Assembly: GCF_017948455.1 (NCBI RefSeq)
Contig: NZ_JAFFSU010000032.1
Location: forward strand, 1 to 64,000
Direction of reading: 5' to 3'
Length of the DNA stretch: 64,000 bases
Source: Streptomyces sp. GESEQ-4
Lineage (GTDB): Bacteria; Actinomycetota; Actinomycetes; Streptomycetales; Streptomycetaceae
The translations under genes and the position numbers were made by a program. The notes below the pieces were generated by a model. The model saw only the letters and a program-made list of their open reading frames with translations, did no database searches and had not been told where the DNA came from. Below are positions 1 through 8,582 of the stretch, one piece after another (position 1 is the first letter of the stretch; every line of letters starts with the position of its first letter).

Positions 1-160
1 CCCCACCCCCCCGCCACCCCGCGCGCCGCCGCCACCCCCCCGCCCGCCCCGGGCGGCGCCCCGCCACCCCCGCCCCCCGGCCCCCGAGCGCACCCCCCCC
101 CCGGCCCGGCGCGCGCCCCCCGAGGCCCCGCACCCCGACCCCGCCCCACCGCCGGAGGCA
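1..160. repeat. Extremely C-rich low-complexity tract
   Basis: This stretch is almost entirely C with scattered G and A and very few T on the plus strand, including many runs of 4-9 C. The opposite strand therefore carries repeated G-runs that could form G-quadruplexes. No credible reading frame was found. It lies upstream of cslA and may be the tail or spacer of an unseen upstream gene. Confidence 0.6.
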
Positions 161-171
161 CCGGCACCCAC

Positions 172-185
172 CTGGACGCGTCCAG
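172..185. promoter_or_regulatory. 14-bp perfect palindrome upstream of cslA
   Basis: CTGGACGCGTCCAG is a perfect 14-bp palindrome about 75 bp before the cslA start. A second, weaker dyad (ATCGA, 5-nt spacer, TCGAT) follows at 222-236. Both lie where a promoter or operator for the cslA-glxA operon would be expected; no regulator can be named. Confidence 0.4.
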
Positions 186-260
186 TTCGACACACCCCCA
201 AAACTCCACTTTTGTATGGGTATCGACTAGTTCGATCACCCCACACAACTGGAGGACGCT

Positions 261-2072
261 GTGCGGCAGCCGGAGGGCTACGACTACGACACCCACAGCC
301 GACTGGCAGGACCGCTCACGGAGCCGTCGGACAAGGCGTACCGGGTCCAGTACATATCGCTCCTCGCCCGCGAGCCGCACCGAATACGGGCGATCCTGCT
401 CATGACCCTCGCGCCGATCCTCACCGGCGCCCTCCTCGTGTACCTCGTATGGCCCAGCCACTGGGTGGACCGCGACGGCGGCGACGAGTGGCTGGCCGCC
501 CTGGACGTCACCATGCTGATATCCATCGGCCTGATCGAACTCTTCATGGTCGTCAACGTCGCCTCCGTCGCCCACGCCACCATGGTCGCCCGCGACCCCG
601 TCCCGGTCTTCCCCGAACCCGGCACCCGCGTCGCCTTCCTCACCACGTACGTCCCCGGCAAGGAACCCCTCGACATGGTCCGCGCCACCCTCGAAGGCGC
701 GACCCGCATCCACCACCCCGGCCCCCTCGATGTCTGGCTCCTCGACGAGGGCGACGACGCCCAGGCCAAAGCCCTCTGCACCGAACTCGGCGTGCGGCAC
801 TTCACCCGCCGAGGCGTCCCCGAGTGGAACCGACCGGACGGCGTCCACAAGGCCCGCACCAAGCACGGCAACTACAACGCCTGGATCGCGATGCACGGCA
901 CGGAGTACGACTTCTTCGCCTCCGTCGACACCGACCACGTCCCGCTCCCCAACTTCCTGGAGCGGATGATGGGTTACTTCCGCGACCCGGACGTCGCCTT
1001 CGTCGTAGGCCCCCAGGTGTACGGCAACTACCACAACCCGGTCACCAAGGCGGCGGAGTCCCAGCAGTTCCTCTTCCACGCGCTGATACAACGCGCGGGC
1101 AACCGCTACCGAGCCCCCATGTTCGTAGGCACGAACAACGTCGTACGGATCTCAGCGGTAAAACAAATAGGCGGCCTCTACGACTCGATCACCGAAGACA
1201 TGGCCACCGGCTTCGAACTGCACCGCACCCGCAACCCCCGAACCCGCAACCACTGGCGCAGCGTCTACACCCCCGACGTCCTCGCGGTCGGCGAGGGCCC
1301 CGCCTCCTGGACGGACTTCTTCACCCAGCAGATGCGCTGGTCACGCGGCACCTACGAGACGCTGATCAAGCAGTACTGGCGGGCCCCGGGCAAGATGCCC
1401 CCCGGCCGCTTCCTCTCGTACACGCTCATGCTGGTCTACTACCCGATGACGGCGGTCAACTGGTTCCTCGGCATCCTCAGCTGCGTCCTGTTCCTCTGGT
1501 TCGGCGCCTCCGGCACCCAAGTCGCCGCCTCGGTCTGGCTGATGCTCTACAGCGACGCCGCCGCCCTCCAGATCGGCCTCTACCTCTGGAACCGCCGCCA
1601 CAACGTCTCCCCGCACGAACCACAGGGCTCCGGCGGCCTGGCCGGCATGGCGATGTCGGCGCTCTCGGCCCCCATCTACCTCAAGTCCTTCGGCGAGGCC
1701 CTCCTGCGCCGCCCCAGCCGCTTCGTGGTGACTCCGAAGGGCGACGACGCCAGCCCGGACCGCCTGCTCACCTTCCGCATCCACCTCTTCTGGGCGGGCC
1801 TCCTCGCGACCTCCCTCACCGCGTCGGTGATCCTCGACAACACCCACGCGGCGATGCGCACTTGGGCGCTCCTGGCCACGGCGATCTCCCTGGCACCGGT
1901 CGCCGTGTGGTGCTCCACCCTGCTCAAGGAGCGCAGGCAGCCCTCGCCGCTGCCCGTCCTGCACGCCCCGCCCCGCAGAGGCGAAGAAGCCGAACCCGCG
2001 CTCGCCGGCAACAGCGCGGGCGCCACGGTCTCCAGCACCACGGTCTCCAGTTCCACGACGGGAGGCAACTAG
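261..2072 (+). CDS. cslA: Cellulose-synthase-like glycosyltransferase CslA (GT2)
   Basis: Processive family 2 glycosyltransferase of 603 aa, predicted to polymerise a beta-glucan at the membrane of hyphal tips. N-terminal membrane segments lie at about residues 44-64 and 83-105 and more follow the catalytic domain (about 388-425 and later). All four GT2 signatures are visible: the DEGDD motif at 162-166, DTD at 223-225, TED at 311-313 and QQMRW at 356-360. The GTG start has a GGAGG ribosome site at 251-255. The stop lies 3 nt before glxA, so the two are co-transcribed and probably coupled. In Streptomyces the CslA/GlxA pair is known to be needed for tip glycan deposition and aerial development. 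The exact glycan cannot be read from sequence. The C-terminal ~40 residues are Ser/Thr/Ala-rich and look disordered. Confidence 0.93.
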   Translation: MRQPEGYDYDTHSRLAGPLTEPSDKAYRVQYISLLAREPHRIRAILLMTLAPILTGALLVYLVWPSHWVDRDGGDEWLAALDVTMLISIGLIELFMVVNVASVAHATMVARDPVPVFPEPGTRVAFLTTYVPGKEPLDMVRATLEGATRIHHPGPLDVWLLDEGDDAQAKALCTELGVRHFTRRGVPEWNRPDGVHKARTKHGNYNAWIAMHGTEYDFFASVDTDHVPLPNFLERMMGYFRDPDVAFVVGPQVYGNYHNPVTKAAESQQFLFHALIQRAGNRYRAPMFVGTNNVVRISAVKQIGGLYDSITEDMATGFELHRTRNPRTRNHWRSVYTPDVLAVGEGPASWTDFFTQQMRWSRGTYETLIKQYWRAPGKMPPGRFLSYTLMLVYYPMTAVNWFLGILSCVLFLWFGASGTQVAASVWLMLYSDAAALQIGLYLWNRRHNVSPHEPQGSGGLAGMAMSALSAPIYLKSFGEALLRRPSRFVVTPKGDDASPDRLLTFRIHLFWAGLLATSLTASVILDNTHAAMRTWALLATAISLAPVAVWCSTLLKERRQPSPLPVLHAPPRRGEEAEPALAGNSAGATVSSTTVSSSTTGGN

Positions 2073-2075
2073 GCC

Positions 2076-4040
2076 ATGCCCTACAAACCCTCGCAGAAGA
2101 CCAAGAAGACCGTCCTCGGCATCGGCGGCATCGCCGTCCTGCTCAGTCTGAACGCCCCCGCCGCACTGGACTTCGCGGGCGAGCGGTACCACGCGTACAA
2201 GATCGCTCAACCCGGCTACCAGGCCCAGTACGGCAGTTGGAGCCAGGTCGACATCCCCGAGGAGTACCGCACCAACGCCATCCACGCGGCGCTGCTGCAC
2301 ACCGGCAAGGTCCTGATCGTCGCGGGCTCCGGCAACGAGCAGAAGAAGTTCGACAAGGGCGAGTTCGACACCGTCCTGTGGGACCCCAGGACCGACACCT
2401 TCAAGAAGATCCCCACCCCCGACGACTTCTTCTGCGCCGGCCACGCCCAACTCCCCGACGGCCGCCTCCTGGTGGCCGGCGGCACCGCCCGCTACGAACT
2501 CCTCGACGGCGAGGTGGAACGCGCCGCCGGCGGTATGCGCGTGAAGAACGAGAGCCCCGACAAGGAGGTGTTCCTGAAGAAGGGCACGGTCTTCCGCTCG
2601 CCCGCCGGAGTCGAGTACGTCACCCGCTTCGACGTCACGGTCCCGAGAGCCCAGGCGGTCACCGACCGCCGCACCGCCCGGACCCGGGTCACCGCGAGCG
2701 AGGCCCGCGTCTTCGTGGAGGCCGTCGAGAAGGGCCCGCTGTCCGTCACCGAGAACCAGGCCCAGTACGAGATCGTCGGCCTGACCGGCAAGGACGCGAA
2801 CAACACCTACGGCCTCTCCGAGCGGATCAGCCTCGACAAGCAGGACTTCCAGGGCATCCGCGCCGCCTACGAGTTCGACCCCAAGTCCGAGCGGTACGTC
2901 CCGGTCGACCCGATGGACAAGGCCCGCTGGTACCCGACGCTGGTCGGCCTGGAGGACGGCCGGGTCCTCGCCGTCTCCGGCCTGGACGACCTGGGCAAGA
3001 TCGACCCAGGTGACAACGAGATCTACGACCCCAAGACCAAGAAGTGGTCACCGGGCCCCAAGCGGTACTTCCCCACGTACCCCGCCCTCTTCCTCACCAA
3101 GGGCGGCAAGCTCTTCTACCCGGCCTCGAACGCCGGTTATGGCCCCGCCGACAGGGGCCGCAAGCCGGGCCTGTGGGACCTGCGGACCAACACCTTCCAG
3201 TACGTACCGGGCCTGCGCGACGCCGACCAGACCGAGACGTCGGCCTCCCTCCTGCTCCCGCCCGCGCAGGACCAGAAGGTGATGATCCTCGGCGGCGGAG
3301 GCGTCGGCGAGTCCAAGAAGGCGACCCCGCGCACCGCCGTCATCGACCTGAAGAAGGACAACCCGGTCTTCGAGGACGGCCCCGACCTCCCCCAGGGCAC
3401 CCGCTACCTGAACAGCGTGATCATGCCCGACGACACCGTCTTCACCTCCAACGGCTCCGCGGACTACCGGGGCCGCAGCGCCAGCAACATCCTCAAGGCG
3501 CAGTTCTACGACCCGAAGGCCAACGCCTTCCGCGAGGCCGCCGCACCGACGGTCGGCCGCAACTACCACTCCGAGGCGCTGCTGCTGCCCGACGGCCGGG
3601 TCGCCACCTTCGGCTCAGACCCGCTCTTCGACGACCAGCAGAACACCAAGCTGGGCCACTTCGAGCAGCGCATGGAGATCTTCACGCCGCCCGCCCTGCA
3701 CAAGAACAGCAAGCAGCGCCCCGTACTCGACCGAGGCCCGCAGACACTCGACAGCGACCACCGCGCGACCTTCACCACCGCCCACCCCGAACGGATCACC
3801 GCGGCCCGGCTCATGCGCCCCAGCGCGGTCACGCATACCACGGACGTGGAACAGCGCTCCATCGCACTCGACCTCACCAAGACAGGCGACTCGGTCACGG
3901 TCGACGTACCGAAGGACCCGACCCTGGTCCCGCCCGGCTGGTACATGCTGTTCGTGACGGACGCGCAGGGCACGCCGTCGGAGGCGAAGTGGATCCAGGT
4001 GAAGCAGCCGACCGCCCATCCAGGTGAAGCAGCCGACTAG
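2076..4040 (+). CDS. glxA: Mono-copper radical oxidase GlxA (galactose-oxidase-like)
   Basis: Membrane-anchored, extracytoplasmic radical copper oxidase of 654 aa with an N-terminal hydrophobic anchor (about residues 13-31), a Kelch beta-propeller and a C-terminal Ig-like domain. By motif comparison with galactose oxidase the cross-linked Tyr-Cys cofactor is Cys120 (FFCAGH context) and Tyr286 (ARWYPT context, preceded by Trp285). The axial Tyr and a His ligand are in NYHSEALLLPDGRV, and the second His is in the VTHTTDVEQ segment near the C-terminus. All copper ligands therefore appear intact. It starts 3 nt after cslA; the family is known to act with CslA in glycan modification at hyphal tips. 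Its 3' end overlaps the convergent GH6 gene by 4 nt, so transcription from both sides must collide here. Confidence 0.93.
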   Translation: MPYKPSQKTKKTVLGIGGIAVLLSLNAPAALDFAGERYHAYKIAQPGYQAQYGSWSQVDIPEEYRTNAIHAALLHTGKVLIVAGSGNEQKKFDKGEFDTVLWDPRTDTFKKIPTPDDFFCAGHAQLPDGRLLVAGGTARYELLDGEVERAAGGMRVKNESPDKEVFLKKGTVFRSPAGVEYVTRFDVTVPRAQAVTDRRTARTRVTASEARVFVEAVEKGPLSVTENQAQYEIVGLTGKDANNTYGLSERISLDKQDFQGIRAAYEFDPKSERYVPVDPMDKARWYPTLVGLEDGRVLAVSGLDDLGKIDPGDNEIYDPKTKKWSPGPKRYFPTYPALFLTKGGKLFYPASNAGYGPADRGRKPGLWDLRTNTFQYVPGLRDADQTETSASLLLPPAQDQKVMILGGGGVGESKKATPRTAVIDLKKDNPVFEDGPDLPQGTRYLNSVIMPDDTVFTSNGSADYRGRSASNILKAQFYDPKANAFREAAAPTVGRNYHSEALLLPDGRVATFGSDPLFDDQQNTKLGHFEQRMEIFTPPALHKNSKQRPVLDRGPQTLDSDHRATFTTAHPERITAARLMRPSAVTHTTDVEQRSIALDLTKTGDSVTVDVPKDPTLVPPGWYMLFVTDAQGTPSEAKWIQVKQPTAHPGEAAD

Positions 4041-5041
4041 GCCTGGGAGTTGCGCGCCAGCCCCAGCGCGTACTCCGGCCACCACTGCCCCGCCGCCGGT
4101 CCGCCCCCGCACGTCCCGTCCGACTCCCCGGGCCGCTTGACCCACAGATAGGCGTCCAGGGCGGGCTCGCCGGTGTCGAAGGTGGGCGGGGTGCCCAGCG
4201 CCCTGCCCGGCGGGTTGCACCAGGCGCCGGGCAGGGGCCCCTTGCCGTTGCGGCTGGTGTCGATGACGAAGTGCTTGCCGCCCAGGTCCTTGGAGAGCGT
4301 CAGGCCGTACTTCTTGGTGACCTCGTCGGTCTGGAAGTTGGAGACGTTGAGGGCGAAGCCGTCGGCGCGCGCGACGCCCGCCCGGTACAGGCGCTGGACC
4401 AGCTGGGCCACCTTCGGGGGCTCCTTGATCCAGGCCGGGTTGCCGGCGTCCAGGTACACCCTCGTGTTCGGCTGCCGCTTCAGCCGGTCGATCGCCTCGC
4501 CGAGCAGCTTCTCGCGCTCACCGTGGTACTCGCCGGGCGTGCAGCCGTCCACGACATGCGCGACCGCGTCGGGCTCGAGCACCACCACGGCCTTCGCCTT
4601 GCCCAGCGCGGCCGCGAACTTCCCGATCCAGGCCCGGTAGGCGCCCGCGCTCGTGGCCCCGCCCGCCGAGTGCTGCCCGCAGTCCCGGTGCGGGATGTTG
4701 TACGCCGTGAACACCGCCGTCCGCCCTTCCCGGAGCGCCGCCGCGGCGGCCGAGCCGACCACCGCCGTCGGGTCGGTCTCACCGGCCGGCCACAGCGCGA
4801 CGGGCCGCTCGGCGATCCGCCTCAGCAGTTCGGCGTCCTCGGTACGGCCTTCCTGCCGCCACTTCTCGATCTGCTGGGCAGCCGGGCTCGCCGGGTCGAC
4901 CCAGAACGGCGAGGAGCCGGGGTCCGCCTTCCTGGAGGCGGCGCCGGCGACGGAGGCCTCGTCGATGTCGGCCGCGGACGTACAGCCCGCCGCGAGTCCG
5001 AGCACCGCGAGAGCCGCGAGGGCGTGGATCAGCCGGGGCAT
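4037..5041 (-). CDS. cslZ: GH6 family endoglucanase lipoprotein (CslZ-like)
   Basis: Glycoside hydrolase family 6 protein of 334 aa, predicted to cut beta-1,4-glucan outside the membrane. The chosen ATG at 5041 has a clear AGGGAG ribosome site and opens directly into a lipoprotein signal whose hydrophobic core ends in the lipobox LAAGC; a longer in-frame reading start lacks these. GH6 signatures are visible: YNIPHRDCGQ near the middle and VVVLEPDAV, whose Asp is the expected catalytic acid, followed by the C-terminal WVKRPGESDG loop. It converges on glxA, overlapping by 4 nt. In other streptomycetes a GH6 gene next to cslA-glxA is called cslZ and is thought to trim or release the nascent glucan. 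The gene name rests on that context. Confidence 0.88.
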   Translation of the reverse strand: MPRLIHALAALAVLGLAAGCTSAADIDEASVAGAASRKADPGSSPFWVDPASPAAQQIEKWRQEGRTEDAELLRRIAERPVALWPAGETDPTAVVGSAAAAALREGRTAVFTAYNIPHRDCGQHSAGGATSAGAYRAWIGKFAAALGKAKAVVVLEPDAVAHVVDGCTPGEYHGEREKLLGEAIDRLKRQPNTRVYLDAGNPAWIKEPPKVAQLVQRLYRAGVARADGFALNVSNFQTDEVTKKYGLTLSKDLGGKHFVIDTSRNGKGPLPGAWCNPPGRALGTPPTFDTGEPALDAYLWVKRPGESDGTCGGGPAAGQWWPEYALGLARNSQA

Positions 5042-5199
5042 GCTGCTCCCTTGGGCGAGAGTGACGTACAGTGACAAGTCATCGCTAATCGTTGCATAGC
5101 GGACACATCTCGACCGGTATCGCAATGCCGGAAAAGACCCACGGACCGAAGGGCGAGACGGGGCTGACCGCCATATGACCGGCCGGTAAGGTCTGGGGC

Positions 5200-5709
5200 G
5201 TGCCGAAGCCGCTCAGCCTTCCCTTCGACCCCATCGCCCGCGCCGACGAACACTGGAAGCAGCGCTGGGGAAACGTACCCTCCATGGCCGCGATCACCTC
5301 GATCATGCGGGCCCAGCAGATTCTGCTCGCCGAGGTCGACGCGGTGGTCAAGCCGTACGAGCTGACGTTCGCGCGCTACGAGGCACTGGTGCTGCTCACC
5401 TTCTCCAAGGCCGGCGAGCTGCCGATGTCCAAGATCGGCGAGCGGCTCATGGTGCATCCGACGTCCGTGACGAACACCGTGGACCGGCTGGTGAGGTCGG
5501 GCCTGGTGGAGAAGCGGCCCAACCCGAACGACGGCCGCGGCACCCTCGCCACCATCACCGACAAGGGCCGCGAGGTCGTCGAGGCCGCCACCCGCGACCT
5601 GATGGCGATGGACTTCGGACTCGGGGTGTACGACGCCGAGGAGTGCGCCGAGATCTTCGCGATGCTGCGGCCGCTGCGGGTGGCCGCCGGCGACTTCGAG
5701 GAGGGGTAA
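5200..5709 (+). CDS. MarR family transcriptional regulator
   Basis: Cytoplasmic DNA-binding protein of 169 aa with a winged helix-turn-helix of MarR type: the recognition segment reads LPMSKIGERLMVHPTSVTN and the wing follows with KRPNPNDGRGTLATIT. The GTG start at 5200 is chosen because the protein then begins with the usual family leader (PFDPIARADEHW). It is divergent from the GH6 gene and 43 nt upstream of the DUF3817 gene. The target is unknown; local control of the next genes is a reasonable guess. Confidence 0.88.
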   Translation: MPKPLSLPFDPIARADEHWKQRWGNVPSMAAITSIMRAQQILLAEVDAVVKPYELTFARYEALVLLTFSKAGELPMSKIGERLMVHPTSVTNTVDRLVRSGLVEKRPNPNDGRGTLATITDKGREVVEAATRDLMAMDFGLGVYDAEECAEIFAMLRPLRVAAGDFEEG

Positions 5710-5752
5710 CCCGGGGCAAGATCTCCCGGAACCGGCCGTTACGCTCGACGGC

Positions 5753-6085
5753 ATGAAGAAAAGCGTGCTGACCCGCTACCGCGTCATGGCCTACGTCACC
5801 GCCGTCATGCTGCTTGTGCTGTGCACCTGCATGGTGTTCAAGTACGGCTTCGACATGGGCGAGGACGTCACCTTCGTGGTCTCGCAGGTCCACGGCATCC
5901 TCTACATGATCTACCTGGTCTTCGCCTTCGACCTCGGCTCCAAGGCCAAGTGGCCGTTCGGCAAGCTGCTGTGGGTGCTCCTGTCGGGAACCATCCCCCT
6001 CGCCGCGTTCTTCGTGGAGCGCAAGGTCACACGCTCGGTCGAGCCGCTGGTCAGCGGGCCCGTTCCGGCCGCCGCGAAGGCATAG
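5753..6085 (+). CDS. DUF3817 small integral membrane protein
   Basis: Small membrane protein of 110 aa, with hydrophobic segments at about residues 10-28, 40-60 and 70-88, and a short Ala/Pro C-terminal tail. The RYRVMAYVTAV start and the QVHGILYMIYLV segment fit the DUF3817 family, found in many actinobacteria and of unknown function. It lies 43 nt after the MarR gene on the same strand and is followed by a hairpin, so the two are probably one transcript. No catalytic residues can be proposed. Confidence 0.85.
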   Translation: MKKSVLTRYRVMAYVTAVMLLVLCTCMVFKYGFDMGEDVTFVVSQVHGILYMIYLVFAFDLGSKAKWPFGKLLWVLLSGTIPLAAFFVERKVTRSVEPLVSGPVPAAAKA

Positions 6086-6090
6086 CCCCA

Positions 6091-6114
6091 CCGCCGTACC
6101 CATTCGTACGGCGG
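6091..6114 (+). terminator. Hairpin after DUF3817 gene
   Basis: Perfect 9-bp stem (CCGCCGTAC with GTACGGCGG) and 6-nt loop, beginning 5 nt after the stop codon. It has no U-tract, as is common in Streptomyces. Confidence 0.6.
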
Positions 6115-6126
6115 TCTGCCATCGAC

Positions 6127-6150
6127 ATTTACTTGGACGTCCTAGTAAAT
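6127..6150. promoter_or_regulatory. 24-bp near-perfect palindrome overlapping the icmA promoter
   Basis: Arms ATTTACT and AGTAAAT flank a perfect GGACGTCC core, with a single T/T mismatch on each side. The palindrome ends 8 nt before the icmA ATG. Its right arm can serve as a -10 element (TAGTAA at 6143-6148), which would place the start of transcription at or next to the ATG and give a leaderless mRNA. This is a strong operator candidate for a dimeric repressor. Confidence 0.6.
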
Positions 6151-6158
6151 TCGAAGGT

Positions 6159-7859
6159 ATGGACGCTGACGCCATAGAAGAAGGCCGCCGTCGCTGGCAG
6201 GCTCGCTACGACGCCGCGCGCAAGCGCGACGCGGACTTCACCACGCTCTCCGGCGATCCCGTGGAGCCGGTCTACGGGCCCCGGCCCGGGGACACGTACG
6301 AGGGCTTCGAGCGGATCGGCTGGCCCGGGGAGTACCCCTTCACCCGCGGTCTCTACCCGACCGGCTACCGCGGCCGCACCTGGACCATCCGCCAGTTCGC
6401 CGGCTTCGGCAACGCCGAGCAGACGAACGAGCGCTACAAGAAGATCCTCGCCAACGGCGGCGGCGGCCTGTCCGTTGCCTTCGACATGCCGACCCTCATG
6501 GGCCGCGACTCCGACGACCCGCGCTCCCTCGGCGAGGTCGGCCACTGCGGAGTGGCGATCGACTCGGCGGCCGACATGGAGGTCCTGTTCCAGGACATCC
6601 CGCTGGGCGACGTCACGACCTCGATGACGATCAGCGGCCCGGCCGTCCCGGTCTTCTGCATGTACCTGGTGGCGGCCGAGCGACAAGGCATCGACCCCTC
6701 TGTCCTCAACGGCACGCTCCAGACGGACATCTTCAAGGAGTACATCGCCCAGAAGGAGTGGCTCTTCCAGCCCGAGCCGCACCTGCGCCTCATCGGCGAC
6801 CTGATGGAGCACTGCGCGTCGAAGATCCCCGCGTACAAGCCGCTGTCCGTCTCCGGCTACCACATCCGTGAGGCCGGTTCGACGGCCGCGCAGGAGTTGG
6901 CATACACGCTGGCGGACGGCTTCGGCTACGTCGAACTGGGCCTCTCCCGCGGCCTGGACGTGGACGTCTTCGCCCCCGGCCTCTCCTTCTTCTTCGACGC
7001 CCATGTCGATTTCTTCGAGGAGATCGCCAAGTTCCGCGCCGCACGGCGCATTTGGGCGCGCTGGATGCGGGACGTGTACGGCGCCCAGTCCGAGAAGGCC
7101 CAGTGGCTGCGCTTCCACACCCAGACCGCCGGCGTCTCCCTGACGGCCCAGCAGCCGTACAACAACGTGGTTCGTACGGCGGTCGAGGCGCTGGCAGCGG
7201 TGTTGGGCGGCACGAACTCCCTCCACACCAATGCCCTGGACGAAACCCTCGCCCTGCCCTCCGAGCAGGCCGCGGAGATCGCCCTGCGCACGCAGCAGGT
7301 ACTGATGGAGGAGACCGGCGTCGCCAACGTGGCCGATCCGCTGGGCGGTTCGTGGTTCGTCGAGCAGCTGACGGACCGGATCGAGGCCGAAGCCGAGAAG
7401 ATCTTCGACCAGATCAAGGAACGGGGCCTCAGGGCCCACCCCGACGGCCAACACCCGATCGGCCCGGTCACCTCCGGCATCCTGCGCGGCATCGAGGACG
7501 GCTGGTTCACCGGCGAAATCGCCGAGTCCGCCTTCCAGTACCAGAAGGCCCTGGAGAAGGGCGACAAGCGGGTCGTCGGCGTCAACGTTCACCACGGCTC
7601 GGTCACCGGCGACCTGGAGATTCTGCGGGTGAGCCATGAGGTGGAGCGGGAGCAGGTCCGAGCGCTCGGCGGACGGAAGGCGGCCCGCGACGACGCCACT
7701 GTGCGTTCCACGCTGGACGCGATGATCGCGGCGGCACGGAACGGCGGCAACATGATCGAGCCCATGCTGGAGGCGGTGCGCGCGGAGGCGACGCTGGGGG
7801 AGATCTGCGGGGTGCTGCGGGAGGAGTGGGGGGTGTATACGGAGCCGGCCGGGTTCTGA
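6159..7859 (+). CDS. icmA: Isobutyryl-CoA mutase large subunit IcmA
   Basis: Adenosylcobalamin-dependent acyl-CoA mutase large chain, 566 aa, predicted to interconvert isobutyryl-CoA and n-butyryl-CoA with a separate small cobalamin-binding subunit that is not encoded nearby. Counting from the ATG, the residue in the RQFAGF motif is Phe80 and the residue in YIAQKEW is Gln198. These are the two positions that distinguish isobutyryl-CoA mutase from methylmalonyl-CoA mutase (Tyr and Arg there). The length also equals that of characterised Streptomyces IcmA. The protein is a TIM-barrel chain lacking a B12-binding domain. It feeds valine and fatty acid breakdown into butyryl-CoA for polyketide extender units. 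The palindrome just upstream suggests repression; a T-tailed hairpin follows. Confidence 0.95.
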   Translation: MDADAIEEGRRRWQARYDAARKRDADFTTLSGDPVEPVYGPRPGDTYEGFERIGWPGEYPFTRGLYPTGYRGRTWTIRQFAGFGNAEQTNERYKKILANGGGGLSVAFDMPTLMGRDSDDPRSLGEVGHCGVAIDSAADMEVLFQDIPLGDVTTSMTISGPAVPVFCMYLVAAERQGIDPSVLNGTLQTDIFKEYIAQKEWLFQPEPHLRLIGDLMEHCASKIPAYKPLSVSGYHIREAGSTAAQELAYTLADGFGYVELGLSRGLDVDVFAPGLSFFFDAHVDFFEEIAKFRAARRIWARWMRDVYGAQSEKAQWLRFHTQTAGVSLTAQQPYNNVVRTAVEALAAVLGGTNSLHTNALDETLALPSEQAAEIALRTQQVLMEETGVANVADPLGGSWFVEQLTDRIEAEAEKIFDQIKERGLRAHPDGQHPIGPVTSGILRGIEDGWFTGEIAESAFQYQKALEKGDKRVVGVNVHHGSVTGDLEILRVSHEVEREQVRALGGRKAARDDATVRSTLDAMIAAARNGGNMIEPMLEAVRAEATLGEICGVLREEWGVYTEPAGF

Positions 7860-7867
7860 GACATGGT

Positions 7868-7896
7868 AAAGAGACGTTCAAATGGACGTCTCTTTT
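7868..7896 (+). terminator. Intrinsic terminator of icmA
   Basis: A 10-bp perfect stem (AAAGAGACGT with ACGTCTCTTT), 8-nt loop and a terminal T-run begin 8 nt after the icmA stop. Confidence 0.8.
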
Positions 7897-8014
7897 GCCC
7901 TTTGCGCTACCGCGTCAGCGCGGGCCTTGCTGTAGTCGTCCCGCCGAGTCGGCCTCGGAACGGGCATGGACAATGCCATCCGAATGCTGAGCTGAGAAAA
8001 TTGGGGAGCGGTCG

Positions 8015-8539
8015 ATGGGAGACCTGCACAACCTCTTCAAGCTGCTTGAGGGAGCTCGTGCTTGGGATGTCCACATTCCCGGCTTCATTGACCGGGACGG
8101 GAACGTCCCCAGGTTTACTCCACTGTCCGCCACGGTTTACATCGCCCTACAGAGCGGATACTTGAGCCTGGAATCTGTCGCGGATGAAGGGCAACTGGCA
8201 CTACGTCTGGTCTCCGAGCCGGAGATCCCCGAACCCCTCAAAGGCGAGGACGAGGCATTTTCTCTCGGTTCCTACGGCCAGCTCTTCCTCCAGGACCCTC
8301 CCTCTCCGCGTCCCTTCACACGGATCCGGGCGGTCGTCGACGGCGGCTCGGCCCCGTCCCGCTCAATCGTCAGGTGCTTGGAGTTCACCTTCGGTGATTC
8401 ACTGGTGCTCTTTGCGGACCCCGCGTACCACTTCGGTGTACGGCTGGAGGGAGTCGGAGCTTACGAGCGGTGGATTACGGACAACCAGGGGTCGTCTGAC
8501 GTGTACGGCCCGATCCGTGAGCTGACCTGGACGTCCTGA
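8015..8539 (+). CDS. Hypothetical protein with atypical codon use
   Basis: Unrecognised soluble protein of 174 aa. The ATG has a GGGGAG ribosome site 7 nt upstream. No signal peptide or membrane segment is visible; the second half (from about residue 100) alternates hydrophobic strands, as in VRCLEFTFGDSLVLFADP, suggesting a beta-rich fold. Codon use departs from its neighbours, with many A/T-ending codons (GGA, GCT, CGT, ATT, TTT, CTA), which suggests recent acquisition. It is followed 40 nt later by an IS30 remnant and sits near a toxin-like locus, so an orphan immunity or other accessory role is possible but unproven. Confidence 0.65.
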   Translation: MGDLHNLFKLLEGARAWDVHIPGFIDRDGNVPRFTPLSATVYIALQSGYLSLESVADEGQLALRLVSEPEIPEPLKGEDEAFSLGSYGQLFLQDPPSPRPFTRIRAVVDGGSAPSRSIVRCLEFTFGDSLVLFADPAYHFGVRLEGVGAYERWITDNQGSSDVYGPIRELTWTS

Positions 8540-8582
8540 CCGGTGTGGTTCACAGGAAAGTGCCGCGTCCATACCGGCCCGC

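Noticed and set aside
212..3013. 933-aa open frame overlapping cslA and glxA
   Set aside because: It is an Arg/Pro-rich out-of-frame reading produced by high GC; the overlapping frames carry complete enzyme motifs.
6129..7637. 502-aa minus-strand frame opposite icmA
   Set aside because: Shadow of a well-supported enzyme gene.
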